A DNA stretch of 64,000 bases, from contig JACSVZ010000001.1 in NCBI GenBank assembly GCA_014706295.1, positions 40,236,383 to 40,300,382 on the forward strand, given 5' to 3'. The notes beneath the pieces were generated by a model. That model was not told the origin of the DNA. It ran no database searches and worked only from the letters and a program-made list of their open reading frames with translations. Below, one piece after another: positions 25,701-40,700 of the stretch. This DNA comes from Lycocorax pyrrhopterus obiensis (Eukaryota > Chordata > Aves > Passeriformes > Paradisaeidae). The stretch's first letter is position 1. Every line of letters starts with the position of its first letter. The position numbers and the translations under genes are program-made.

Positions 25701-28700
25701 TGTGCAGACCTCTGGGGACAAAGAGGGGAAAGTGAGAACTGACTCTTGGTTCAGGTAAACTACTGTCATCCCACAGAAGCCTGTGCAGCCTCCAGACCCT
25801 GAGTACCTACCCACTCCCACTGAGTCCATGCTGAGCTTGCTTAGGCTTGTGGGTTGCAGTGAAGAGTGTTAGTCTGGGTTGCACAACTCTGAGCTCACGT
25901 TGTCCCTTACCTCCAGATGCTCTGCTTTGGCTTCCCTTTGAGCATTTTCTTCATCGTCATCAATGAGTTCTGTGAGCGGTTCTCCTACTATGGCATGAAA
26001 GGTATGTCCCTTGTCTCCTTGTGCTGACCATTACCCAGGCCTGACTTGAGTTTGTAACCTTTTGCTTTGTTGTTCTTCCTACAGCTGTGCTCATTTTGTA
26101 TTTCAAATATTTCCTGCACTGGGAAGACAACTTGGCCACTGCCATCTACCACACATTTGTTGCTCTGTGTTACTTGACGCCAATCCTTGGAGCAATCATT
26201 GCGGACTCTTGGCTGGGAAAATTCAAGTGAGTGCTTCCTCAGAAAGCAACCAAAGATCTTGAAAGCTCACCTGAAATCAGTGTTACTTAAACCATCACTT
26301 AAAACAGCAGCTCTGAACAACAGCTTCAGAACTGCTGTTGACTACTCCAGGATAGTTTGTTTTATTTCACCAAAGCTTGAGCTTTTAATTGATTCAGCTC
26401 AGACTTGCAACTGCACTGTGAATCCACAAATGTTCCGGTTCTGCTAGCTGGTTAAGGGTAGTAGCATTCTTTCCCAGCATGCTGCATGTTTTTCCTCTCA
26501 CCTAGACAAAATGTAAGCTAAACTAAGGAGACTAGTCACCAAGCTGTGAAAATAGATACTGGAGGTTATAATTACATAGGACAGTCTCTTTACTTGTTGC
26601 AAGTGGCCATTGAAATAGTGAATTTCTGTTATCTGGTGTTAAGTGGGCCTTAGAATAAGTTTTAAAATACTGTGTGATTTCAGAATTGACAGATCCGTGA
26701 GAGGTCTTACTGAGTAGCAATTCTTTCTCTAAATGATGTCTTCTGTGTTTTTAACTGCAGGCTAGCTGGCCAGGAAATTACCACTGACGTGCTTTGAAAT
26801 GTAACCAGATTATTTCCAACAGCTTTATCTCACTCTCCATTGCTGATGTTTTGATTCTAAGAGTGTTTACTTTGCCTGAAAAAAAGCACAATAAAGATTT
26901 TATGGAGGGTTATGAGCCATGAATGTGAGCAGACTTGCCAAAGGTCTCCCAGAGGTTAGAGATGTGCTGTGCAGTCAGCGGCACTGTCTTCTTCTGCTGT
27001 AGTGACAGCCTCTGGGAGCCCAGGGCTGTGACCACGGCCCTGTGTGCTCTGTGCAGCTGCTCTGAGCAGTGCAAACTCACTGCAACTAGCTGGATGTCTA
27101 GCAGGTTGCAGCCTACGTGTATTGTGTACTCGCTTGTTTAGATGCTGTGGTTTATTTTTAAAATGTATTTTGGCTTTTACTTGTTTTATCAAGGTGAAAC
27201 TTTGCAGACCTTGCATCTCTTCTCCTCTGGTACTTGGATACACCAGTGCTGCAACTGAAAGGCCCAGACCTTTAACAAGAGCTTGTTAGGGTGGCTTAAA
27301 CAAGGAAAAACATGCTTTAGGAAACAGCATTAGGGTTTAACACCCTAAAATGCAGCAAGCTGTCACAAGGAAGACTTAAACAAGAATTAAAAAAAAAACT
27401 ATGATGACAATAGGAAGCAGAGGTTACCTAAGCACTGCTAAGCACTCTTAAAGGAGAGGCTCAAATCTTCCACAGTCCATGTACTTTGTGCAATGTCTGT
27501 CACGGAGCATGCTGGGACCTGCTCACATGTCGTTGGATGTGAAATTCTTGGGGAAAATAGTACAGAAATCATGGTTACTTTTTTAAATTGTGTGTCATCA
27601 ATGCAGTGCCAATTATGTAAGTCTTTGCAGTGGGCTTATAAGCCTCACAAATAAAAACCAGAAGTTTCTCTCTTGATCAGCTCAGGTTCAACTTCAATTG
27701 GAAACTTTTTCCCAGGTTGTTGGGTAATTAAAGTAACTCTATGGAAGCGCTATTAAAAAAAAAACCAACCCATTCCACTGTATCTATTAAATACCATTAA
27801 ACAGCAGACTCATAATTGCCCCACTTTACAGATTTTTTTTTTTTTACTCTGCTACAGGCGAGGGCAATTTTAAGTCAGAGAAACCTTGTTTTAAAGTGAG
27901 GGGAACTTGGTCAATGTCCCTCTTGTGTCAGAGTGCTGCTCCAAGGTTGCTGTGAGGATCTCTTGCCTTTGTCGAGTAGTCAGATTGTTCTAGGTCTTTG
28001 AGCATTGTCCTTCATTGTCATGCCTTGAGCTGGGTTTGGGACTACTCCTGAAAACTGGGTTTTTAAATAATTTCACATCATTGCATTGTGTTTCTCCTGC
28101 TTTTCCTCCAAACTGGAGACCCACATCTGTGCCTATTGAACGGAGGTCCACCCAAGGACACAAGTGAACGTGGGTTGAACCACAGCCATGTACTTAAGGT
28201 CCAACAAAGCTATAATGGAGTATGTTTTTACATACAGAAAAGAGGATTGGACCCTAAAGCCAAGGTGTTGGGGCTGGTGATTATGCAATACTACCATCCT
28301 AGGCACCTCCTGGCAGAGGAAGTCAGGCTGAAAGCCTGCACCATGCGCTCTTCAGTGCTGCTCTCACTCTGATCTGAGTGTAAAAATGTTGGTACACTTA
28401 CAGCCAAGAGAGTGGGGGTATAGAGTTGTTGTTCAAAACAGTATTTCAGGGGAATTTCCACGTTTGCAGTAGGTTTTTAATTTTTCTTCTTTCTTTACTC
28501 CTGCAACTAAAATATAAAATAACATAGAGAATGTTTAATGACACTTAAATCAGTGTAAACTGCATCTTCCAGTGTTGAAGAGAAGTCCATTTGATCTTCA
28601 CCATATAAAAAGATGAAAATGGCATTCTTGAGCTGGTTAGTAAAAAGGCAACCATTGAAGATATTAAAGTGTTTCCTGTGACCTAGTGATCCCTATAGGA

Positions 28701-31700
28701 TCCATTTGTCATCTTGCCATGTTTAATTAAATAAGGCTACCTAAAATAATAATAATGAATAGAAATATTGTGTGTGGGCAGATTTTTATAGCAGCTTCTG
28801 ACAAGTTCAGTCCATAATTTATTGTATCCGTTAATTGTTTTCATTGCCACAAATCTTTAAAATAAGCAAAAGTCTGCATTAGCTGTGTAATTATCTGTGT
28901 ACATTTTATGTGTGTAGTTGTGTTAACACATCTAAGAAAATGTCTCTCCTCTCTTGACAACAGGACCATTATCTACCTGTCCATTGTCTATACGATTGGG
29001 CAGGCAGTCTTGTCTGTGGGCTCCATAAATGACCTGACGGATCACAACCGGGATGGCTCTCCCGATAGTGTAGCACTGCACATGTGAGTTGCCTTGTACA
29101 CCTTTTATTTTCCAGGCTGGTGAAGGATGGGACAACTTAAATTTATGCTACTTGAATTTCAACTCTCTTTCAACCACTCTATTACGTATGCTTTAAGAAT
29201 GAACACAAAAAATTTTTTTTTTTTCTTTTCTCCTTTGTTCCAGTGCTCTGTCCATGATTGGCTTGATCCTTATTGCCCTCGGTACTGGTGGGATCAAACC
29301 TTGTGTGTCAGCATTTGGTGGAGATCAGTTTGAAGAAGATCAGGTAACAATGCCTTTCAGATTTTCAGTTATACAGATACTCTAACTAAAGTTTGACTAT
29401 TATAGTACTCTAATAATATACATATTTAGACAGGTACATTACTGCAGTGTTTTCCTGAGGAGCTGAAGAAGGAGCTAGTTAATTATTTGTTTTGAACTTT
29501 GAAACCAGAGGTGCTGATTTTTTGATCTAGGCTCATCCATGTGATTGTGGCTAAGCCTTTCTAAACATCTTTCTGTTTTTACTGTAGGAAAAGCAAAGAA
29601 GGACCTTCTTCTCTCTCTTTTATTTGTCCATTAATGCTGGAAGTCTCCTATCTACTATAGTCACCCCAAATCTCAGAGGTAAGGTTACGTGTTTGTTTAC
29701 AATTGTTAAACATCAGAAAAGGAGTGTTGGATTGCAGTCCAGTGAGGTTTAAATTAAAATTCTGTTTCCTGACACGCTGGCGTTATCTAGCAAATAGTCT
29801 TCAGTGTGTCATCCAGCTTCTCAGAGATGAGGTACTCTCAAAAACAAGCCAGTTTAAAACTGAATTTATCCAGGTGACAAAATAAATAATTTTTCATATT
29901 GTTAAATAAGAAAGCTATGTTCTCCTTTGCTTGTAAAGAATAGCACAATCATAAACAGAATCGAGCAATTTGCTAACCTATATGCATATGGATTTCTGTG
30001 GCAAGCTTGCACAGATGGTGCTGTATGGAGGCACTTGCCAGCAGTTTCAAAAGGCTGCTTTTCTCAAAAGAAAGGAAACAGCATGTGAATTCTGGAATAA
30101 CCCTAAAGCACTGGGCTGAAATTCCGGCCTTTGGATTTCTTGACTGGGAAAGACTCTGTAGAAGAGTTTTAGATGTTTGCTTAATGCAAATTCTATCCTT
30201 TCCAAAAAAGGAAGGAGAGATGCATAACGCACAGCGTATAGTTTACTTCCTTGCTGATACAGGGTGAAAAATACCTTGGGAAAAAATGACAAATTGAGCT
30301 GAGGGAAGTGATAAACTCTTATTTCCTGTAAAGGTTTAACCAGATACTTAATACAATTAAATCAAGACATGAATTATCCACAAGCTAACATTTTTTCCAA
30401 ACCATACTCTCTAATTCTCCTCTTAGAAGAAGTATGGTGAAGAATGTAATAATTTTGTTTAGTCTTCTATTTTATACTGCTAGTAGCTATGTTCATACTC
30501 TGAGCATCACTTGAGGATGTGTGCTTGAAGTCTATAGAGTCAAATCTGTGACTAATGCCAAGGAGGGGAGGGGGCTGGTGACTGGGATGTTTCTTTGACA
30601 AGCAACACTTACATTACTAGAACCTTTATGAACTTATCCCAAGACTTTTGTAATCTAGTTCCTTTCTCACTAAGGACATGCTTTTGACCCTTTTAGTGTA
30701 ATTCTTCATGTCTCAGTGTAAAGCTAGATGTAAATTTCCTGTGAGGAGATCCTGAGAGGCATTAGACTGTTTGGCCTGGAGAAGAGAAGGCAAAGGGGGA
30801 TTTTATCAAAGTATAAAAATGCCTGATGGGAAAGAATGCAGAAGACAGAGCCAGGCTTTCCTCAGTGGGTGGTACCCAGGAAACATCAGGAAACACTTTT
30901 TCACTCTGAGGATGACCAAGAACTGGCACAGGCTGCCCAGAGAGGTTGTGGAGTCTCCATCCTTGGAGATGCTCAGAAGCCATCTGGACACAGTCCTAGA
31001 CAACTACTTCCAGGTAGCCCTAGTTGAGTGGAGCACTTGGACCAGATGATGCCCAGAGGTCCCTTCCAACCTCAGCCATTCTGTGACACATAATTCCCCT
31101 TTTCAATAATGGAAGATAAGTTGAATACTGATCCTCCACTCCGATGATGTCAGCAGACAGGTTTGTTGTTTTCCCATGAGTTAACAGTGAATGCAAAGAA
31201 CAGAAACCACATGGAAAACATCAGCAGTGCTGACTGGGACTTTTATTTTATGTTACTTTTTACTTCAGCTACGGAGTGTGGCATTCATAGCAAACAACGT
31301 TGTTACCCGCTAGCTTTTGGAGTTCCTGCTATCCTCATGGCTGTTGCCTTGGGTAGGTGAATCTGTTGCCATCCTGCTGCCTCGGTAATTAGATGATAAC
31401 AATCTCAGAATAATGAAAGTGTGATAGAAATCTCCAGGTATTGACCTCTACCAGTACCTGATCATTTCTGCGATTTTTCACTTAAATTTTTTTCTTGGGT
31501 GGGGAGGTGGGTGGGATTAATCTGAAGCACTCGCTTTTACAGAAGAGACTGATTTACCAGGAGAGTCTGATGGGGCTGGGGTGAGGCATGAATGTATCTT
31601 TGAATTCTATGCATGATGTAAATTACTGCCTATATTTCCTGGATTACTGGTGTGTACAAATAGATCTTTTGAATGTAGGGTGAGAACTCTCAGCAAATGT

Positions 31701-34700
31701 GTGTTGTGGACATTATCTCTAGTCCGGGATGGTAAACTGTATGAGGTAATTGTCCCAGCACTGGAGGACAATACTTGATATGTTAATACTTCTCAAACAC
31801 CTGCATTTTTACCAGCTGTGCTACAGGTCACTCCCTGAGCCTTACTGCTGACCAAGAAACTGTGTGTGCCATGATGTACTACAGTATCCCTCATGGTCCT
31901 GGTCCTTCAAGGTCCTGACTGGGAGCCCACCTGGCTACCAGTGACCTCGCCTTGACCGTGAGCCCAGCCCAGGTTGGACAGCGGCTGAGGGGGTTTGCCT
32001 GTGTCCTCCCCTGCACGTGGGATGATGAGGCTGGGCAATGTGCCTGGGCCTGGGAGCACAGGACACCTTGGCGAGTCCTGCAGTTCAGGCAGAGCTTCAC
32101 GTGTCCCTGTGTGATGTGAACTGCAGCACCCTGAGCTCCTGAAAAGGAGCTTCTAGAGCAAGGCCAGAGTCAAGGTTCTAAATGGTCCTTGTTTTGACCA
32201 TTCCTTTAATTGAGATAACTCCCACTGAGCACTTACCATAAGAGTTTCCAGATTTAGTTTATTGTCTTGAATAGAAGCAATCTGCTTGTATTAATTTGAT
32301 TTACCTTACTGTATGATAGCATGTGAATAGACAATTTCATTGCTTCTTAGGAGGCTTATCCCCACCCTGATTTAACTCCTTGACTTAGTTTCCATACCAA
32401 AATATTTGTTACTATTTTGATTTAATCCTGAGTTGCTTTTGGTTTCTGTTTGCCTATTGTAGTTGTGTTTGTAATTGGAAGCAAAATGTACAAGAAAGTT
32501 AAACCACAAGGAAATGTAATGCTTCAAGTTTCCAAATGCGTTGGGGTAAGTACTGCTTACATTCCCCAAATCCCTGGCAACAATTCTTAGAAGTGTTCTG
32601 TAAACGTGCCTAAATCAGAAATCCGTCTTAATATGAGGAAAGTTTCTGAAGTTTTTCCTTTATTACAGAAGGCTTCTTACTGACACCTCCAGATTTAGAC
32701 TGTCTTTTTATGCATATCTTGATTTATGTGTGAATTGATACACAAAGGAAACAAAATAAGGCGTCAGTGTTATGTAAAAGCTTATCCCAGCTTCTGGGAA
32801 TCATTCCCTCCACATTTGTGCATCTTTATGGAGAAAGAGACAAACATGCCTTGAGCTGAGTCAAGAGCAGTGCTATCAGTACATCTTATCAGCAAAAACT
32901 TATTCCTTATTAAAATAACATTATTTACAATGCAGAGGTCTATTGGTCCCCACTGTATTAAGGAAGTTTGGGGGATTGCACATCAGTGTCATCCTGCAAG
33001 GAAAGGAGTGGAATCTGCATGAATAGCACAGCATGTGCCAACTTTGCAGTGCCTCAGCTTTGAGATCAGATTTATTCTCGGATGAGCTTCTTCATTCTCC
33101 ATACAGATCTGACAGCTTTATACAGCCCAGCCTATTGCCTATCTTGTAAGCACTGTCAAAACCAAATCTCTGTAGGTGACTTTGGCCATTGCTTAGAGTG
33201 CTGCTCCTAAGGCCCAGCTCGGCCTTGCATGTTATTCCATGCAGAAAATCTCAGGAGTTGTTTGGGACTATATTTGTGTATATTCAATGTCAGGGTGTGA
33301 GACGTAGTTACAAGATGTAGCTTCTCACAGTAAAATGTCTTCCTACAGACATTCAGCTCTGAAAACCTGTGCACATGACACTACTCTATTTATTGTTGTA
33401 CATAAGTAAGTCTGAAGCGGGCAGATCTTGCAGCTCCTAACAGCAACCCACGCTGAGAGAGACTGCTCTGAGCTGTTTGGTCCACCTAACCCCAAGTACA
33501 TGCTCTGCTGGATATGCAGTGTGAGGCCTTAAAAACAATATTCCCCTAGATGATTAACCAAAGTAAAGTCACCTCTAGCAGCCTCTAAACACAAGAAGCC
33601 AGGAGCATAATCTCTAATGACAAAACAGTTTATTGTGTTTTAAGTATTTGTAGTGACATTAAACATAATTCTGTCTCTCCTCAGTTTGCCATCAAAAACA
33701 GGTTTCAGCATCGCAGCAAGGAGTTCCCCAAGAGAGAGCACTGGCTAGACTGGGCAAGTGAGAAGTATGATGTAAGTACTGCGGGAGCCTCCTCTGCTGT
33801 GACATCCCCTGACACTCAGCTTCTCTGTCTGCTCTGATCCATTGCCTCATGCACTGGGCAAATAGTAGCTGATCTGGCCAAACCTCCGTGCTCTCCTGGC
33901 ATTGCAGGTTATCACCTCAGCTCCTGTGGGAGAAAGCAGAACTGTGTGAGTCAATGCTCTGTGTAATCATAGGCTGTCCAGGGAAATTCAAGGGAGGTGA
34001 AGAAAAGACTTTCCCTTGCCAAACAAATACAAACATTTAAGGTTTTGGTTAGGAAAATAGCAGGCATTATCTTTCCTTCTCAACTTCCTGTATCTCATGG
34101 TAAACTGACCTCAAACAAAATATGCTGGTGTAATGACTGCAGAGGGGAAAAGGGAAATGGTGCTGCCTGTCATGGTCAATGCAAAGGGTGATAATACTTG
34201 CCCTGGTATGAAACATCAGAATTATGCTTTGGAATTTCAGCTTAAGTGGCTAAATACTGCATCCCCTCCAGCCTCAGTACAATTTCTTATCATGACTCAA
34301 AGCTTTGTATCCCATAGTTCCCAACTTGCCCCTTGCCTACTATCCACTCTGTCCTGTTATCAGTGGCAGCACAAACCTTAGCCTGTCACCTTTATCTTCC
34401 TTTTGCCTGTATGCTTTGTTCATATGTGAAATTCCTCAGTTGCCTATCATTCAAATGGCTCCTTCCTAGCAAACTAACGTGGCACTAAGTGCTGGATCTC
34501 GTGCTGCCATCAGTGTACATGCAAAGAGGCTCAGGTCTCTCTGAGTGACCTTTAACCAGCAGCCCTTCCCACACACGCACAAGCAGACTTTGTACTATTT
34601 TAACGGAGATCATCAGATGTACCCACAACATGCAAAGCTTAATGTGTGGGTAAACATGACATGATGGGTCTTTACCTGTTGCTGTGATGTGAGTAGCAAT

Positions 34701-37700
34701 CTGAATTTCTTTTTTTTTCCCCCCCTTCTTCTTTTTAAACCAATTCCTCTTGTGTAATTTTTACTTTCTGCAGAAACAACTGATTGCTCAGACGAAGATG
34801 GTGTTGAAGGTGCTTTTCCTTTACATCCCTCTCCCCATGTTCTGGGCGCTTTTTGACCAGCAGGTAAAGTAGAAACTGTTTGGCTTGGTAATTACAACTG
34901 TACCATGTCACTCTACGTACGCTGAGGTCACCAGACATAAAAGGTGCCTATGGGAGTGTGGAAAAACAAATTCTTTATCCTGGTTTTATTGCAAAAGGGT
35001 AGCTACTGAGTCATGTCAGTACAGGATGATCTGCAGCTAGGGGCAATCTCTGTTTATCTGAGCATACCCAGGACAGATTCAGTGACAGGCCTCTCCAAAT
35101 CATGTATCAGCCTGGGACTCAGGGCATGAAACAGTAATTTAAAGCTTTCTTAGTGCTAATGTTTCTTCAACTGTCAGCTGTCAGATGAAATTTAGGACCC
35201 TAAATGATCTGGAGAACCAGGGTTCAAATTATCTGGATGCCAGTTTGCTTAATCACTCACACCTTGTTTTAAATACCTTACACCTTCAAGCAGAAGTATA
35301 AGCCCATAATTCCCATTCACTTGGTGGACTGGGTGCTCAAGACTCACAAAAGCATCATTCATAGTTAAGCATTGAAGTATGAATTCAGGAAGAAGCTTGA
35401 GAGAACCAGGGGTTGAAAGCCTCATCCAAGTCAGATGGTAGGAAGTTTGGTCCAGACTCCCTATATCCTACTGCTTCAGTCTAGTGCCCGTGAGCTGTAG
35501 CTGTCAGTGTGACCTGTTCCAATTAGGCAGCCCTGCTATAAATTCAGAGTGCAATGCTCATTACATGGGTCATAACTCACATCTCGGACAGTGGGGTGTC
35601 ATGGGTGGCTGAAGGCTCTCGCCACAGATGCAGCAGGTAGGGTTCTTGTCTCATCCTGGGCTCAGGCCTAAAGTCAGCCCCGCTTGTCCCAGCCACAGGC
35701 AGGTTTTGGGGCAGAGGGCTCCAGGCAGATCAAGACCTGGCTTGGCCGCTGGCTCTGGGCTGTGTGAAGGAAGGATGGATGAGTGGGAGGTGTGGGCTGC
35801 TTGGGCTCTGGCCAGCGGCACACGGGCCCAAGGGTGGCTTCTGTGCACAGCACACGGTAGTGCCCTGCACAGGATGTCCCTGCCCTCTCTCCAGCTGATT
35901 TCTGCATCTAAGTTACTTTCTGCTGTATTTCACAAAACGAGTCAATGAACTGGAATGGGCCATGAGGCTCACTTTGTTCAAATGTTTACATTGCAGAGTA
36001 AGAATACCCCCATAGCAAGCTAGCTTTACTTTTTGTTGCATTGAGTGTCTTTTCCAACCCTTGACTTATAAAAACAATTCAAAAGAAACTTTAGAACATT
36101 GATTTACTGTGACATCTAATTTTTTCTTCTCTTATTAAGGGGTCAAGATGGACACTGCAAGCCACAGCAATGAATGGGGATTTTGTAGGTTACTTTTTAT
36201 TCCTTTTTTTTAATTAACACTTTTCAGATGAGTTTTATTTGTTGTCACAATATTAAAAACTATTTATTTTTTTCTTCACCAGGGTATTCTAGTTCAACCA
36301 GACCAAATGCAGGTACGGTAATTTTCTATCTGCCAATTTCAAGTACTTATAAAAGATTATGTACATTTTGCCCTTACTTAAAAAAAGCACTTTGAAAAAT
36401 ACTGACTTTTTTTCTCATGTTCATCTTCCGTAGATTGTGAATCCAATCCTGATTGTTATAATGGTCCCAGTTGTAGACTATTTCGTTTATCCTTTAATCA
36501 AGAAATGCAAGATCAATTTTACGTAAGTTGATGTAATTATCTGACTTCAAGAGATGCTTATTTTAGTGGTTTCTTTAACTGGCTCTTCCAGCCCTAATGT
36601 AACAAGAGCAAGCAGTCAGCTAAGGAGGAAATAGAAGTGTATTTTAAATGGGTTAATATTTTAAAGAAATGAAAATATAAAAAAAACAGAATACTGCAAA
36701 TGGTATGGAGAGGCACCACAGACTAGAAGAGGAGAAGCCTATAGTAAAATAACAATGTTTTTCAGTTAAGGATGAAATCTTTTGATTGCAGGAGAGATGA
36801 TCTTGATTGTTTTCCATATCCCCCATGTCTACCCCCTATCCCTCCTGCAGAATAGCAAATAGAAATACAACATACATCCTTAGCATTTGTTAAGTTTTGG
36901 GCTTAAAAGTAACTGAGACACGAGATGTTTCCTCTTCAGTCTCAGCTGAGAGTCTGGCTCACTGGATGCTTCTAGGTGGAGCGTTGGGGGCATTACACAT
37001 TATTTTTCAGTGTTGGTAATGAAGTGGCTAGCACTTGCAAGAGTGCTTGGAGAGGCAGAAGAGAATACAGCTCTTAAACAATTTTCAGAGAGCTACAGTG
37101 CAATGCTGCTTTTCCACATAGCTCTGAAAAATCTCGGGTGTGTGCTGTGCTGGAAACACTGTCATTCATTTGTGGACATTCTACACTGGATAAATGATGC
37201 CACAAATGAAATATATACTCTAAATCTATCCTTACAGCTTAATTGAATGCCAGTAGATGTCTCCTAATTCAACAAACTTCCCTGACTGTTTCTGTTCAAT
37301 CTTATTTAAACATAGCAATATGGCGACAAGTTGTTAATCTCTTTTGAATGGCATATCTCCTTGTCTCTTTCTTGTTTTACAGCTAACAACTGTACTGGAT
37401 TGGGTTTTTTCTTCCTGCAAAAACAGATTTTTTCAGGAACCTAATAATTATGGTCAGTCAATGTTTGAGCCCAGCAGATGCAGAGTAACAGGTTATTAAG
37501 ATGCTGCAGGAAAGATGTATTTCCTGATAGTGTAACTATGAATTGAGAGGTACCCAGCTTAGCAGAACAATTTCTGTAATAAGATCAGCCCTTCAAATGG
37601 TGATAATGTGCTACCTGTGGCCATTTGAGTTTTCCAGAGTGGAAAAACAACGACAAGCAGCTGAAGCTTTGAATTACCACTTCTCTTAAATTTCATGCGT

Positions 37701-40700
37701 CCTTTGTTCTACTAGGCCCCTGAAGAAGATGACTGTGGGGATGTTCCTCGCCTCTATGGCTTTTGTTGCTGCTGCCCTTGTGCAAGTGCAAATAGATGTA
37801 AGTTCAGCACATGCAAGTATTTCCAATTAATATTTAGTTGCTAATTGTTAATTCAGGAAAAAAAGGGGAAACTGAACCAAGACTCCTAAATTTGGAGCCA
37901 ATCATATAAGCATAGAAGTAGAGAGAGTGGAACTATATTGCAATACTGTGGTTAGCATAGTAAAATTGACTAGCAACAAACACCATCCTGCAAAGCATCA
38001 CATTGAAGTTAATGTAAATCATGCATGAAAGGCAACATCAATCTTTAAACTGAGCTAAAAGCTGAAAACCAGACATTTGTTTGGTCTACCAGAGGGCTGC
38101 TTTCTATGTTTGATCTCTTCTGATATTTAAACCAGAGGTGAAGTGTGACAGTCTGGGAAGCATCATCACAGTATGAGCAAAGATGACACTTGTTGAAGGA
38201 AGGATTTGTCTCCCCTAACCTTCCTTGCCCCAAAGGGAGGTGCCATACCTGAACCAGATGAAGCTTTCCCCTGTAGCTGGAATATTGCAACACCTCTGGG
38301 TGGTGATCCATTGCATCCCAAGATCTGAATAGCTGTCTAGAGGTGTCTGTTGTGGATGAGAGACTTCTTTCCTAAGGCAGCTTGTGAGACTAGTAAAAAA
38401 CGTGATTCAAGTTTCATCCCTCAGACAATCACATATCAGCAGGCAAATGCCAATCTTCAAAATGAAATAACAAAGATTACAGTAATTATAGCAATTTTTT
38501 CCATGTAACTTAGGGCACTGATTTTATTCTTTTTTCTGTCCTATAGAAAACCTATCCAGTTTTCCCTGCAGCTGAGCAAACTCAAATCAGATTAATGAAT
38601 CTAGGTGTTGCTCCTGCAACAGTTCAGTTCCAGCCTCAGCTTCAGAGTGTGGATGTAGCACCTAATGAGGCGGTAAGTAAGGGCAGATGAGAAATATTTA
38701 AAAATTAATTAAAATTAATTAAAACTAAAAAAAAATCTAATAGAGTAAGTCAAAGTCATTCTTAACTGATGGTTCAAAATGGATTATTTTCTAGGATTTT
38801 TTTACTCTAATAATTTAAACGATTTTTTTTCTTTGTATTGTGGAATGAATTGTTACTGAAAACACAGTGAGTGACAAAATGGTAACTATGTCAGTATTTG
38901 AAGCATTACCAGTTTGTTTTGACAAGACTGGGTTTTTTTCCAAGAAACTTTCAAAAACTTAACAGTGACTTGGAGCTAGCTGAAAATTTCCCTCTTGCTA
39001 AAAAGATTCCATTTCTTAAGAGCAACCCCTTTCTTCAGTAAATGTCCATTCAGCTCTAGTGAGTCACTGCTATTACTGTGAGGGATGGCTTACCTGAACA
39101 GGGAGCTTCTTCTGTGGCTACATCACACGTTAAGCTTCAGATTTTGCTGCCAAAGAACTTTTTCAGGTTCTAACAGAGCACAGCATTGGTAGTTCTATTG
39201 ACAGGACAATGTGGTGCCTCTGATGGATGCTTTTGGTCAGGGATGTTAGGAAGTGTGTTCTCTGATAGCCTACAGTTCTGTTTCCCTTGAAAAGGAAAGA
39301 TCCTACTCCAACCTCCTCTAAATTTGCCTCACATGGCAACAGAGGTGTGAGGAGAAGGGCACCCAAACTGTATACTGACAGGGACTTGATGTAACCATTG
39401 TACATACCTGAAAATGAAAGGTATAGAATACTCTATTCCCTATTACAGACATTTTATAATCTAGATGTGGATTATAAAGTGTTTTTGATAATCCTATAAA
39501 ACAAAAGGCTTATTTTAGTGTAGCACTAACATGTTTATTAATGGTTTAAGTATTTTATGTTGATTAAATGTGCTTTGAATATTTAAAACATGTCACTTCT
39601 GCTTTTTGTAAAATACTGCATCGCAGTTTATGCTGGTGCTACCTCTGTGGCTAAATAGAGTTTTACTTGGTGGTTATGGTAAGCCTGATTCATCCAGAGC
39701 AAGAAACAGGAAAATATAACAGCTATTCCATAATGCTTGTGGCAAGCTCATGTAACTCTGAAGCTTGAGCAACAAATTAAATTAATAAAAAATAATGATC
39801 AAATGGTATTAATGCTTGATGCAGAAAACCTAACAAAAATGAAAGTTAGGGGATGTTCATGATCTCTGGCACTTCAGAAATAACACGTGTGTAAACTTCT
39901 GACCCTCCCCAGAGCCCATAACATTCCCTCAAAAGTGTAGACAAATATGCAGTTGCACAGAAATCCATGGCAATTTGTTTCCCTTTGTAGACTGGCTACA
40001 TGACATTTGAGACTTCCAAGCTGAAATCATTACACATAATTTCTGCATCTGTAAATAAAACTGAGCCTTTGGAGCTGCTAGAGGGACAACGCTACACTTT
40101 GGCATTTAAATTGGATCAATCCAGCATCCGTTCCAGTTTGGTAAGACTGCTTATTTCTTAAGATATACATCAACGTTTTGACAGCTATCTATGTGTAGTG
40201 TGTGAAGCTGAGAGGACAAGTCCTGGATGGCTTTTTTCCGTTGTCTTGTTTTGTCTCTCCTTGTTGCTGCTGTACCAGTAATACTCGTGAGCTGTAGAGA
40301 GTACACCAGGGTGTAATTTTTAAAAAGTTACCAATTTATTATTTACCTTGACAACTACCCTTTCACCAAGACTTAGATGTGTGGTCATACAGTGTTTTCT
40401 AGTAGATGTGTGTGCTAGCAGGTTCCTAAAGAGGAAGGTCTGGAGTCCTGCTCTGAAGCCTCTGTTAATTCCCACTGCTGTGTAATAGTGCATATTTAAG
40501 CTGTTCTCTGATGCCTACAATATAGTTTGATAATGGTCTCTTCCACCAGATATGGGATGTTACGTCAAAACCAGAAGAAGGAAAAAATCTCATCAGGTAG
40601 AGGTTTTTTTGTGTCTAAATTTTGACAGTAGTGTGATTGGTCTTTGAGTGGACTCTTCTTGTTGAACATAGTTTTCTATACCGTAGGAACTCACCTCTTG

